From: GCA-2748575 sp965222725
Lineage (GTDB): Bacteria > Pseudomonadota > Gammaproteobacteria > Pseudomonadales > Ketobacteraceae
Reading direction: 5' to 3'
Length of the DNA stretch: 64,000 bases
Assembly (NCBI GenBank): GCA_965222725.1
Contig: OZ244969.1
Coordinates: 6,138,001 to 6,202,000 of the forward strand
A model generated the notes under the pieces. That model made no database searches. It was given only the letters and a program-made list of their open reading frames with translations, and was not told where the DNA came from. This document shows, piece after piece, positions 8,299-16,919 of the stretch. The position numbers and the translations under genes were made by a program. Each line of letters starts with the position of its first letter. The first letter of the stretch is position 1.

Positions 8299-9552
8299 TT
8301 AACAGCCAAGAAACTGCTGCAGGGGAATAAAGGGAATCAAATCCCCTTCAGCAAAACTTTCACCGGCTTTAACAACAGCAAAACCATCAGCCCAGGATAC
8401 CGAAGACAGCACACCGGAACTCTGATTGGGATACCTTTCCAGTACCGCCGCACCGCTGGCCGCTTTGCCCAGTTTGACCCGTAAATATTCATCCCGTCTG
8501 CCGGGTTTTTTACTGGCAAAACCGGCAGGAACAACCACAGGGACCGGCGGTTGCCAGTTGCCACCCTGCAGAGACGCCAGATAGGGCACCCCCAGCACCA
8601 GCAAAGTGGCAAACACCGATACCGGATTACCCGGCAGGCCGATAAAAGGCACCTGACGACCAGCATCAGCCGCCACACTGCCAAAAGCAAAGGGTTTGCC
8701 GGGTTTGATATTCACTTTCCACAAATTGAGCTGACCCAGTTTTTCCACGGCCGGCTTCAGGTGATCCTCTTCGCCTACCGACACACCACCGGTGGTAACA
8801 ATCACATCAGCACTGGCTGCGGCAGATTTCAATGCCGTCAGCGTTGCATCAAAGGTATCGGCCACCTTTTCCTGCCACACCACGTCAAACCCCAGGCTTG
8901 CCATCAAAGGGGCCAGCATGTATTGGTTGGAGTTATAGATCTTGCCGGGCTGCGGGGCTTCACCCGGTTCCAGTAATTCATCGCCGCTCACCAGCAGGGC
9001 AATCCGCAGGGGCTTGTAAACCTTGACCCCGGCAATACCAACAGAGGCAATCAGGCCTATATCCTGAGGCCGCAACCTGTGCCCTGCCGGTAAAATTTCC
9101 TGATCACACTGAATGTCTTCGCCTGCCCGGCGAATATGGGCACCTTCGCGAATGCTGTCCGTAATCGAAATGGTCTCATCATCATTGATTCGGCAATCTT
9201 CCTGCATTACTACCGTGTCGGCTCCCGGTGGCACCGGGGCACCGGTAAAAATCCGCGCCGCGGTTCCCGCCTGCAATGGTTGCGGATCAACCCCGGCGGG
9301 AATACGTTGAGATACCGCTAAAGCAGCGTCCGACTGCCAGTCCTGATAGCGAATGGCATAACCATCCATGGCACTGTTGTCATGGGGCGGCACATTGACC
9401 GGCGAACACACCGGCGCTGCCAGCACCAGCCCGCAGGCCTGCGACAAGGGAACACTGTCGGTACCCGGGCGCTGGGCCGGTTCAATGGACTCAATCAGTT
9501 TTTGAATGGCCTGATCTATGGGCATCAGGCCCGATTCGGAACAACAACTCAT
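8299..9552 (-). CDS. moeA: Molybdopterin molybdenumtransferase MoeA
   Basis: Cytoplasmic enzyme of 417 residues that inserts molybdate into adenylylated molybdopterin, the last step before MGD formation. Characteristic stretches are DNSAMDGYA near residue 50, the AVSQRIPAG/ARIFTGAPVPPGAD block, and the MogA-like core with TTGGVSVGEED and LPGNPVSV. The ATG was chosen because it forms an ATGA overlap with the moaB stop. A longer TTG start exists 15 bp upstream. It forms a two-gene operon with moaB and would supply cofactor to NarG. Confidence 0.95.
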   Translation of the reverse strand: MSCCSESGLMPIDQAIQKLIESIEPAQRPGTDSVPLSQACGLVLAAPVCSPVNVPPHDNSAMDGYAIRYQDWQSDAALAVSQRIPAGVDPQPLQAGTAARIFTGAPVPPGADTVVMQEDCRINDDETISITDSIREGAHIRRAGEDIQCDQEILPAGHRLRPQDIGLIASVGIAGVKVYKPLRIALLVSGDELLEPGEAPQPGKIYNSNQYMLAPLMASLGFDVVWQEKVADTFDATLTALKSAAASADVIVTTGGVSVGEEDHLKPAVEKLGQLNLWKVNIKPGKPFAFGSVAADAGRQVPFIGLPGNPVSVFATLLVLGVPYLASLQGGNWQPPVPVVVPAGFASKKPGRRDEYLRVKLGKAASGAAVLERYPNQSSGVLSSVSWADGFAVVKAGESFAEGDLIPFIPLQQFLGC

Positions 9553-10103
9553 GAACGACTTCCGCAATATTGAATGGTGCCCTGGGGCTTTTTCTGCTGC
9601 AGCTGGGCCACAAAATTACAGGGCTTGTGCCGGGCATCCAGCTGTTCGGCAATCACTTTGTGCCAGGCGGTGTTACAGGCATTGGTTGATCCCGGCATGG
9701 CAAAGATCGCCGTATGATTCGCCAACCCCGCCACCGCCCGCGACTGTATCGTGGAACTGCCGATGTCATCATAAGATATCTGCCGGAACAATTCACCATA
9801 GCCATCAATGGCCTTGTCGAACAGCGGAACCAGGGCTTCCGGGGTATTATCCCGGTCTGAAAAACCGGTGCCGCCGGTGATCAGTATCACCTGTACGTTT
9901 TCATCGGCCACCCAGCGGCTGACCACGGCACGAATCTGATAACGGGAATCCTTGACCAGCGCCCTTTCATAGAGCTGGTGCCCTGCAGTTGTCAGGCCCT
10001 CTTCAAGGGCATCACCGGAGGTGTCATTGGAAAAATCACGGGTATCACTGACGGTTAAAACCGCAATGGACAGGGGAACAAAGGTTTGACTGGCATGAGA
10101 CAT
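9549..10103 (-). CDS. moaB: Molybdenum cofactor biosynthesis protein B
   Basis: MogA/MoaB-fold protein of 184 residues, thought to adenylylate molybdopterin in organisms where MoaB replaces MogA. The conserved motifs are present: VSDTRDFSNDTSG near the N-terminus, ITGGTGFSDRDNTPEA in the middle, and a C-terminal AMPGSTNACNTAW segment. An ATG 12 bp upstream has no ribosome site. The start at 10103 aligns with MoaB of E. coli. The moeA start overlaps its stop by 4 bp. Confidence 0.92.
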   Translation of the reverse strand: MSHASQTFVPLSIAVLTVSDTRDFSNDTSGDALEEGLTTAGHQLYERALVKDSRYQIRAVVSRWVADENVQVILITGGTGFSDRDNTPEALVPLFDKAIDGYGELFRQISYDDIGSSTIQSRAVAGLANHTAIFAMPGSTNACNTAWHKVIAEQLDARHKPCNFVAQLQQKKPQGTIQYCGSRS

Positions 10104-10241
10104 GACGGCACCCATTTAAAAATGTAAGTGAGTCAAGTCTGGTAAGCGGGAAGCAGAATAACAATTACCCGGAAGAGGTATTACCCCCGTATTCCGCGGG
10201 TAAAGTGGCCGTTTCCTTGACCTGGGCCCTATTTGGCGACA

Positions 10242-12716
10242 CTAAGCAAATTTGATGGATGATTCCCCGGAATCACCCTGCGCCAGATATTCCGCCAGCA
10301 GATTTTGCAGGCTGTCCTTCTGAATGGGTTTGGCAATGTAATCATCCATGCCGGCTTCCAGGCACAGTTCCCGGTCGCCTTCCATGGAATGGGCTGTCAT
10401 GGCAATAATCAGCTGCCGTGGCCGCGAGAAACGCTTTTCTTCCTCACGGATTTTGCGCGACGCCTCGTAACCATCCATCACCGGCATCTGCACATCCATG
10501 AGCACCACGTCAAAACTGTTACGCCCTACGGCGACAACGGCGTCGGCGCCATTTTCGCAAACATCAATATTGGTAATGCCCAGTTTTTTGAGCATACCCA
10601 CAGCCACTTTCTGATTCACCACATTATCTTCCACCAGCAGCACGCTGCGGCCGGATAAATCCACATGGCTCACCTCTGCCCTGGCTTTCTCGACCGCGGT
10701 AACGCTGCGACCTTTCACCAGCGGAATCGCAAAATAAAATACTGACCCGGCCCCGGCGGCAGATTCCAGTTTCAGCTCGCCGCCCATTTTTTCGATCAGT
10801 TTGCGGCTGATGGTCAGGCCCAGACCGGTGCCGCCATACTGCCGGGTAGTGGAGCCATCCGCCTGGGTAAAGCTTTCAAATACCTGAGCCTGTTTGTCTT
10901 TGGGAATACCGATGCCGGTATCTTTTACGGCAAATTCTATCTGTTCACCGTCGCTGCCTTCGAGTTTACGCAAGCGAATGGCAACGAAGCCGGTATGGGT
11001 AAACTTGATGGCATTACTGGTCAGGTTGGTGAGTATCTGCCAGATTCGGGTACGATCCCCTTTGATGCATTCCGGCAATTTTTCATCAATTTCAATACGC
11101 AGCTCCAGACCACGATCCTGCAACTGCCGGTGGTAGAGATGCTGCAGATCCTGCGCCATTTCCCGGACAGGAATATCCATGGATTCCAGTTCCAGTTTAT
11201 CGGCTTCTATTTTCGACAAGTCCAGAATATCGTTAATCAGTTCCAGCAGGGTTTTGCCGGAGCGGCGGGCAATATCCACATAGTTGCGCTCCACCATGTC
11301 CAGCTTTTCATCGTCAATCAGTTCCAGCATGCCGAGAATACCGTTCATGGGTGTGCGAATCTCATGGCTCATATTGGCCAGGAACTCAGAACGGCTTTTA
11401 ACGGCGGCTTCCAGTTCCTTGTTAATGGAATTGATCTGGTTGATATAACGCTTGCGGGCAGCGTTTTCTGCGTCAGCCTTGGCCGCCTTGTTGCTGAGGG
11501 TGGATTCCATTTCCTTGAAGCGGTTAATACGATCCGCCAGCCCCACCGAAAAGAACAGCAGCTCAGCCACCGCCCCCACTTTCATGATCATGGGGGCTAC
11601 TTCGTAGCCGGGTACAATGTGCCGCGATGCCAGTGCAGTGAACATCACACTGGCTAGTACACTGCCCTGCCCCACAATATAATAACGGGCGGATTTGAAC
11701 CCCGATGCCAGCCGGATAAAACCGGCGATGAACAAGATAATACAACCCAGAAACACGCACAGCGCATTGGCTTTGTTAACAATGGTCAGTGGCGACGTTA
11801 ACTCCACCACCAGCACTATCAGGCTGAACACCATGAATCCCAGCAGCACCTTGTCCATGCGCGGTGTTTCCTGCGAAGTTTGCAGATAAGTGCGCGAAAA
11901 CTGGAAAAGAAAAACACCCGATAACACCCCGATCACATACACACCCCGTTCGTAGATATAGGGGTAGTCGGAAAAGAAAAACTGGGCATGACCGGTAAGG
12001 AAAAACTGAAAACCCACATGCAGCGTAACAAACAACACGTATTCAAAATAAATACGTTCTCGCAGCATCACCATCAAGAACAGGTTGTAAAACAACAGGC
12101 CGACAGCCAGCCCGAAAAAGGCGCCATCCAGATTTCGGAATTCAGATACTTTATTAACGAAGGCCGCTTCACTTTGCAGGTACAGAGGCACGGATAGCGA
12201 ACTTCCGCTATGCACCCGCAGATATAACTGCACCCGGGTTTGTGGCGGGATCACCAGTTCGCTGGTGTAATGGGGAACATCGTATTTTTGCAGGGTGAGA
12301 TCGCGGGAGTCGCCGCGCAGGGTTTCTTCAACCACACGACCATTCTGCACCCAGTAAAAATCCACTTCGTCCAGCAGCGCATAATCCAGCGAGGCAATGA
12401 TCTTGCGGGGCGTTTCAACGGTGTTGAGGACAGGAACCTTCATCCAGAAAGCACTGGCTGAGTAACCGAAGTTCACGGAGGTACTGTCAAGCGTCTCAAA
12501 ATCAGCGGCCGGTTTCTGCAGCAGATCACGGATGGTGAGCTGACCTTCCGGGTCCTCAAGCACCTGCATTCCGGAGGCCACATGCCACTGGAATTCTTCA
12601 GACGTAATGCGCCAGTCCCTGTCGGCAGCATAGCCGGACACGGCGAACAGATTCATTCCCACGAACCAGCTCAGCACCAGCCAGGGAATAACCAATGATC
12701 GCTTAACAAAACACAT
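10242..12716 (-). CDS. Hybrid histidine kinase with 7TMR-DISM sensor
   Basis: Inner-membrane hybrid sensor kinase of 824 residues. A signal peptide at about 1-31 precedes a 7TMR-DISM extracellular domain (about 50-180), then seven transmembrane segments (about 200-385), a coiled coil (about 395-440), HisKA with His451 in NMSHEIRTPMNG, HATPase_c with GTGLGLTIS, and a receiver domain with Asp741 in LMDVQMPVMDG. DISM domains are thought to bind carbohydrate or small ligands. It has no Hpt domain and no adjacent regulator, so its partner is encoded elsewhere. It is divergent from plsC and has its own 126-bp gap to moaB. Confidence 0.9.
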   Translation of the reverse strand: MCFVKRSLVIPWLVLSWFVGMNLFAVSGYAADRDWRITSEEFQWHVASGMQVLEDPEGQLTIRDLLQKPAADFETLDSTSVNFGYSASAFWMKVPVLNTVETPRKIIASLDYALLDEVDFYWVQNGRVVEETLRGDSRDLTLQKYDVPHYTSELVIPPQTRVQLYLRVHSGSSLSVPLYLQSEAAFVNKVSEFRNLDGAFFGLAVGLLFYNLFLMVMLRERIYFEYVLFVTLHVGFQFFLTGHAQFFFSDYPYIYERGVYVIGVLSGVFLFQFSRTYLQTSQETPRMDKVLLGFMVFSLIVLVVELTSPLTIVNKANALCVFLGCIILFIAGFIRLASGFKSARYYIVGQGSVLASVMFTALASRHIVPGYEVAPMIMKVGAVAELLFFSVGLADRINRFKEMESTLSNKAAKADAENAARKRYINQINSINKELEAAVKSRSEFLANMSHEIRTPMNGILGMLELIDDEKLDMVERNYVDIARRSGKTLLELINDILDLSKIEADKLELESMDIPVREMAQDLQHLYHRQLQDRGLELRIEIDEKLPECIKGDRTRIWQILTNLTSNAIKFTHTGFVAIRLRKLEGSDGEQIEFAVKDTGIGIPKDKQAQVFESFTQADGSTTRQYGGTGLGLTISRKLIEKMGGELKLESAAGAGSVFYFAIPLVKGRSVTAVEKARAEVSHVDLSGRSVLLVEDNVVNQKVAVGMLKKLGITNIDVCENGADAVVAVGRNSFDVVLMDVQMPVMDGYEASRKIREEEKRFSRPRQLIIAMTAHSMEGDRELCLEAGMDDYIAKPIQKDSLQNLLAEYLAQGDSGESSIKFA

Positions 12717-12949
12717 TAGGTTGCGAGGTGCCTCAGATACTTCTCTCCCCTGAAGTTTAGTTCAGATGTGACACACCGCTGGTTTTTCAGCCAATTGAAT
12801 CAGCATAACAAAAGTGTCATCAATAACCCGGAAACGTTCAGAAACAATCAATTAGACGCGCTTTCTTTTAAAAACCGGGGCCTTACCATAGAATCATTGC
12901 AACTTTATGATCACTGTAAACCTGTGAAAAAAACTAAGGTAGCCAGCCT

Positions 12950-13705
12950 GTGAGCCATTTCATACCACAATTTGAACCCGGAGAAGCGGCAAAAGCGGCT
13001 ATACAGTGGCTATACCTGCCATACAAATGGTGCGTTTACCTTCCCCTTATGGTGCTTTCCACTAACATGGCGGCGCTTTTTCTGATTGGATATTGCCTGC
13101 TGGGCGGGCGGCGCCTGATCCGCATTATTCCTGTTCTGTGGGCCCGCTTTAACGCCCGCGTGGTACCTGCCAGCATCAAGGTACATGGCCGGGAAAATAT
13201 CGATCCGAAGCAGTCCTATGTTGTGGTGGCCAACCACCAGAGCCATATCGATATCTTTGCCATTTACGGCTGGCTCGGCGTGGACCTGCGCTGGGTAATG
13301 AAAAAGGAACTGCGCTCTATTCCCGTGTTCGGCTACGCCTGCGAAGTGATGGGCCAGATCATTATTGACCGTTCCAACCCGCAGCAGGCCATGCGCTCCA
13401 TTGCGGCCGCCAAGGGCCGTATCAACAACGGCACGTCCATCATGTTTTTCCCCGAGGGAACACGCAGCCTGGACGGCGAATTGCTGCCTTTCAAAACCGG
13501 CGCTTTCAAATTCGCCAAAGAACTGGGATTACCCATTCTGCCGGTGACTATCCGCGGCACCCACGACATACTGCCTTCCAAAACCATTCGCCTGCAGCCG
13601 GGCCATATGGAAATGGTGGTGCATGCCCCCATTAATGTCAGCGACGACAGCAGTGTAGCCGCTCTGTCGCAGCAGGCACGGGATGCCATTCAGACCGGGC
13701 TGTAA
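12950..13705 (+). CDS. plsC: 1-acyl-sn-glycerol-3-phosphate acyltransferase
   Basis: Membrane-associated acyltransferase of 251 residues that makes phosphatidic acid from lysophosphatidic acid. The catalytic HX4D box is His96-Asp101 in NHQSHID, and the glycerophosphate-binding FPEGTRS motif is near residue 168. A hydrophobic segment at about 30-50 anchors it. The start is a GTG with an AAGGTAG site upstream. An acyl-CoA-dehydrogenase-like gene follows after 20 bp in the same direction. Other acyl acceptors are possible because this is one of several PlsC paralogues normally present. Confidence 0.9.
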   Translation: MSHFIPQFEPGEAAKAAIQWLYLPYKWCVYLPLMVLSTNMAALFLIGYCLLGGRRLIRIIPVLWARFNARVVPASIKVHGRENIDPKQSYVVVANHQSHIDIFAIYGWLGVDLRWVMKKELRSIPVFGYACEVMGQIIIDRSNPQQAMRSIAAAKGRINNGTSIMFFPEGTRSLDGELLPFKTGAFKFAKELGLPILPVTIRGTHDILPSKTIRLQPGHMEMVVHAPINVSDDSSVAALSQQARDAIQTGL

Positions 13706-13725
13706 ACCGTGGATAACAAGCAACC

Positions 13726-14745
13726 GTGAATAACAAGGCGGACGCCAGCACCATTACCAAAGCCCTTCAGCAGCTGACAACCATGGCTGCGCCACCGGCT
13801 TACCACAATTTTGCCGAATGGAAACAGGCTTTCCAGGCGTTGTGCGCCAGCAAAGCCACGCCCTGGGAACAGGCCCTGTTCGGCGGTGCTCAGGCCGGGT
13901 GTGTGGGTTATGCCTTTGCGGCGGGTTATCAGGCAGCTTTGCATAGCCTGCTGGGTGCAGATATCAGCAAAGGCATCAGCGCTTTATGTGTTACCGAGTC
14001 CGGTGGTAATCACCCCAGAGCGATTCAGACCACACTGACTCAAACCGCATCGACTCAGCCCTCACAAAAAATGCCAGCTGATAACAGTCATTACTTGCTG
14101 AACGGCAGCAAGACCTTTATCACCGGCGGCCCACAGGCAGATGTATTACTGGTGGCAGCCACCAGCGGCGAAGATTCACAGGGACGCCCGATGCTCCGGC
14201 TGGTGAAAGTGCCGGGCACGGCTGAAGGTGTTAGTGTACAACCCATGCCACCCCTGCCTTTTGTGCCGGAGATAGATCATGCCAGTGTGAGCTTCGTAAA
14301 GGTGCAGGTGCCTGCAGAAAATATTCTGCCTGGCGATGGTTATGCGGATTACGTAAAACCCTTTCGCACCACAGAGGACATTCACGTAACGCTGGCCCTG
14401 TGTGGCTATCTTGTTCGTGTGGCCATGCAAACCGGTTACCCACCGGAACAGATACCCCTGTGGCTGAGCCTGACGGCGCAACACATTCAATTGGCGCTGC
14501 TACCCGCCACCGACCCCATTACCCACCTGTTGCTGGCGGGCACACGCCGGCAACTGGAACAGGCCATTCCCGATCTGGAAACCCACTGGCAACAAGCCAG
14601 CCCGGAAAGTTCAGGTAATAGTTCGGTTACAAGTTCAGGTAATAGTTTTGCCGACTGGCAGCGGGACAAAGCCTTGCTGAAAGTGGCATCCAAAGCCCGC
14701 GAACAACGTACCGCCACCGCGCTGAAAAACCTGCCCCTGCCATAA
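13726..14745 (+). CDS. Truncated acyl-CoA dehydrogenase-like protein
   Basis: Protein of 339 residues with an acyl-CoA dehydrogenase N-terminal and middle domain: LCVTESGGN near residue 89, LNGSKTFITGG near residue 124, and a middle-domain segment ending with VPAENILP. The C-terminal helical domain is short and has no recognisable EGT-type catalytic glutamate motif. The region is replaced by a low-complexity SSGNS-containing tail with a 24-bp in-frame duplication. It starts with GTG, 20 bp after plsC. It may be a non-catalytic or altered ACAD acting with PlsC on fatty acyl groups, or a decaying gene. Its reading frame is intact. Confidence 0.75.
   Translation: MNNKADASTITKALQQLTTMAAPPAYHNFAEWKQAFQALCASKATPWEQALFGGAQAGCVGYAFAAGYQAALHSLLGADISKGISALCVTESGGNHPRAIQTTLTQTASTQPSQKMPADNSHYLLNGSKTFITGGPQADVLLVAATSGEDSQGRPMLRLVKVPGTAEGVSVQPMPPLPFVPEIDHASVSFVKVQVPAENILPGDGYADYVKPFRTTEDIHVTLALCGYLVRVAMQTGYPPEQIPLWLSLTAQHIQLALLPATDPITHLLLAGTRRQLEQAIPDLETHWQQASPESSGNSSVTSSGNSFADWQRDKALLKVASKAREQRTATALKNLPLP
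14607..14647 (+). repeat. In-frame 24-bp duplication in the ACAD-like gene
   Basis: Two exact 17-bp copies (14607-14623 and 14631-14647) have a 24-bp period, adding eight codons that repeat the residues SSGNS. The frame is kept. Confidence 0.8.
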
Positions 14746-14848
14746 TTCGCCATAATCCATCAGTGGATTAACAGTTTGCTTCCACCCTGATGCCTGATTC
14801 TCCTTGTTAAATGGACACTGTCATACAGCAACATTCAATGAGGAAAAT

Positions 14849-15586
14849 ATGATGAATACCAAAACCCGTCTCGCCATCAGCCTGGCTGCCATTATCACAC
14901 CCGCTTTTTTTGCTGCCGGCTGTTCCAGTACCCCCACCCAGTCCGACCAACCCGATCGCTACCAGGTAAGCCAGTCGACACCCGCTGCAGAAAACACGGC
15001 AGTGGCTGACGAAGACCTGCTGGCTGATACCACAGACATGGACGCGATCCGCGAAGAAAACGCCATGATCGACGCATTGATCAGTAACAGCGATCCACTG
15101 GTTACACCTGAACCCGAAGATGAATTACAGGCCGAACCGGAAACCAGTGTGATGGATGAAATCGCCGCCACGCTGGAAGAGATCCCGGAGCCTGATGCCG
15201 ATACGGATGAGCGCCCGGCCCTGACACTGTTCCGCTTTGGTTTCGATAAAAAAGAACTGAGCGAACAGGACCAGGACATTGTGATTCAGCACGGTGAATT
15301 TCTGGCGCAACATCCGGACAAGAAGATTCAATTGCATGGCCACGCCGATGCCCAGGGCGACCCCGCCTACAACCAGCACCTTGCCACCCAGCGCGCCAAT
15401 TATGTGGCCGGGTTGTTAAAGGCGCAGGGTGTGAGCAAGGAGCAGATTGAAATTTACAGCTGGGGCAGCGACAAACCCCAGGCCAACGCCAGTGGCTGGA
15501 AAGACAATCGGCGCGTAGAGCTTTTTTATGAGGAGTCCCTGATTGTGAACGCTCAGGAAGAAGATCAGGAAGCAGCCTCGCTGTAA
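14849..15586 (+). CDS. OmpA-family lipoprotein
   Basis: Outer-membrane lipoprotein of 245 residues. The signal peptide ends in a lipobox (FFAAGC, Cys near residue 23). An acidic, low-complexity linker runs to about residue 120. A C-terminal OmpA domain (about 125-235) contains the peptidoglycan-binding pattern GHADAQGDPAYNQHLATQRA. The residue after the lipid Cys is Ser, which favours outer-membrane sorting. An ATGATG start follows AGGA closely, and either ATG could be used. It probably tethers the outer membrane to peptidoglycan, like Pal or other OmpA-like lipoproteins. There is no tol cluster beside it. Confidence 0.88.
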   Translation: MMNTKTRLAISLAAIITPAFFAAGCSSTPTQSDQPDRYQVSQSTPAAENTAVADEDLLADTTDMDAIREENAMIDALISNSDPLVTPEPEDELQAEPETSVMDEIAATLEEIPEPDADTDERPALTLFRFGFDKKELSEQDQDIVIQHGEFLAQHPDKKIQLHGHADAQGDPAYNQHLATQRANYVAGLLKAQGVSKEQIEIYSWGSDKPQANASGWKDNRRVELFYEESLIVNAQEEDQEAASL

Positions 15587-15673
15587 TTCAGATCAAGACC
15601 AGAACCCGACAGGAGGTGCCGACTCCCGTTAAAACCTTGAGTGAACGATAACCTGCAACCTGTTTCCTCAGAT

Positions 15674-15709
15674 GGCCCGAACTGTTCCCGTGCAGTCGGG
15701 CCTTTTTTT
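15674..15709 (+). terminator. Rho-independent terminator after the OmpA-like gene
   Basis: A 7-bp stem GGCCCGA / TCGGGCC is followed directly by seven T residues. It lies 88 bp after the stop of the OmpA-like lipoprotein gene. Confidence 0.85.
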
Positions 15710-15740
15710 ATGACGCCCCCCCCCTTTTTATTACGCGCCA

Positions 15741-15756
15741 TTGATAACACTATCAA
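15741..15756. promoter_or_regulatory. Palindrome upstream of the SGNH hydrolase
   Basis: TTGATA-ACAC-TATCAA is a perfect 6-4-6 palindrome. It resembles an FNR box, but the TTGAT/ATCAA halves are 6 bp apart instead of 4, so it is not called as one. It may be an operator for an unknown regulator. Confidence 0.3.
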
Positions 15757-15943
15757 CGCAGCCCTGAAAAATAGTATTCTGCGAGTTGTAAAAACAAGAC
15801 GTTTTCTGAATCTGTTCTACACTGATTGAAACCGGCCTGCACGTTTAACCACTCCTCCGGAGTGAATCAGACTAAGCCGGACAGACCTGCCTTTTTGGGA
15901 ATTCATGGAAGTAAAGGCAACCATTAAACGGAGTTAAGCTGCA

Positions 15944-16738
15944 ATGAATAAAGCCTATCAGTATCAAGCCATTAATCCGCCGGCTGATGTCCCGTCCCCA
16001 GGCTTTCGCTCCCCGCTTCGATTGATACTCCTGCTCTGTTGCATCGCCTTTACCGGGCTGTTGTTATGGGGGTTGTTTGCCTGGGCTCTGGGTTCCTACC
16101 GGGTACTGAGCAACGACCCCGGCGTCTGGCAATCCAGTATCGACCGACTGAACCGGGAGGATCTGATACCAGCCCAGCAAGCCGCGCTGGCACAGCAACC
16201 GGTGATTTTTGTGGGCAGCTCAAGCATTCGCCTGTTTCATGATCTGGATACAATTTTTTACAAGAACCCCGTGGTTAAAAAAGGCTTTGGCGGCGCAAAA
16301 ATTCAGGACGTTATCTATTACCGGCAGGATCTGATTCTGCAGTACCAGCCCAAGCTGGTGGTGTTTTATCTGGGGGTAAACGATATCCTTTACCGTGACT
16401 ACGAGAACATTAACGAACTCACCGCGCCCCTGTTTGCGCTTTTAAACGAACTCCAGCGAAAACAACCACACACCCATTTTGTATTACTGGCACAAAGGCC
16501 CATTGATACGCCCCGTTTCAGCAAGGAACTACATGCCTACAATATCGCGCTAGCTGACTACGCAATACAGCAACATCAGGTATTTTTCGTGGACATTAAC
16601 GACGCCCTGATGCGCCCGGATCGCACCCTCGACCCCGAGCTTCTTCACTGGGATGGCCTGCACCTTAACGAAAACGGTTACCGGGTTTGGGGCAACGCCA
16701 TTTATAAACAACTCAGCGCGTTGCACCTGGTGGAATAA
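15944..16738 (+). CDS. SGNH/GDSL-family hydrolase, membrane-anchored
   Basis: Esterase/acylhydrolase-fold protein of 264 residues with a single N-terminal membrane anchor (about 26-50) that would place the catalytic domain in the periplasm. The SGNH blocks are visible: block I GSSSIR with the likely nucleophile Ser93, a Gly in GGAK (block II), GVND (block III), and the DGLHLN motif with Asp237 and His240 (block V). Substrate is unknown, and such proteins act on acetylated sugars, lysophospholipids or simple esters. It appears monocistronic and starts with ATG after a GGAG site. Confidence 0.85.
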   Translation: MNKAYQYQAINPPADVPSPGFRSPLRLILLLCCIAFTGLLLWGLFAWALGSYRVLSNDPGVWQSSIDRLNREDLIPAQQAALAQQPVIFVGSSSIRLFHDLDTIFYKNPVVKKGFGGAKIQDVIYYRQDLILQYQPKLVVFYLGVNDILYRDYENINELTAPLFALLNELQRKQPHTHFVLLAQRPIDTPRFSKELHAYNIALADYAIQQHQVFFVDINDALMRPDRTLDPELLHWDGLHLNENGYRVWGNAIYKQLSALHLVE

Positions 16739-16767
16739 TACAAGGCTGACCGAACCCACCATGCTGA

Positions 16768-16784
16768 ATGACCTAATCGGTCAT
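16768..16784. promoter_or_regulatory. Short inverted repeat before the cytochrome gene
   Basis: ATGACC-TAATC-GGTCAT is a perfect 6-bp inverted repeat in the 181-bp gap between the SGNH hydrolase and the di-haem cytochrome gene. It may be an operator, with no regulator assigned. Confidence 0.25.
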
Positions 16785-16919
16785 CCAAGGCTGTCCTATC
16801 CTGTCATTGGTTTCCCCTGACACAATTCGTAAATTCCGGCACTCGCCATAAAAATAATGGGCCGTAGAGAGAGTGTGTCTGAAAATTATCAGGCCCGACA
16901 TATAAATGAGGGGTAAACC

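Larger units (their letters stand above)
15587..15943. other. Intergenic region, 357 bp, with terminator and palindrome
   Basis: The first part holds the intrinsic terminator of the OmpA-like gene. A run of nine C residues at 15716-15724 follows, then a palindrome at 15741-15756 and a small hairpin at 15850-15864 (CACTCC-TCC-GGAGTG). A GGAG ribosome site lies just before the SGNH hydrolase ATG. No convincing sigma-70 promoter or small gene was seen. Confidence 0.6.

Noticed and set aside
10165..10182. NarL-like heptamers upstream of moaB
   Set aside because: Only one half (AGAGGTA) fits the consensus. The expected partner at 7-2-7 spacing does not match.
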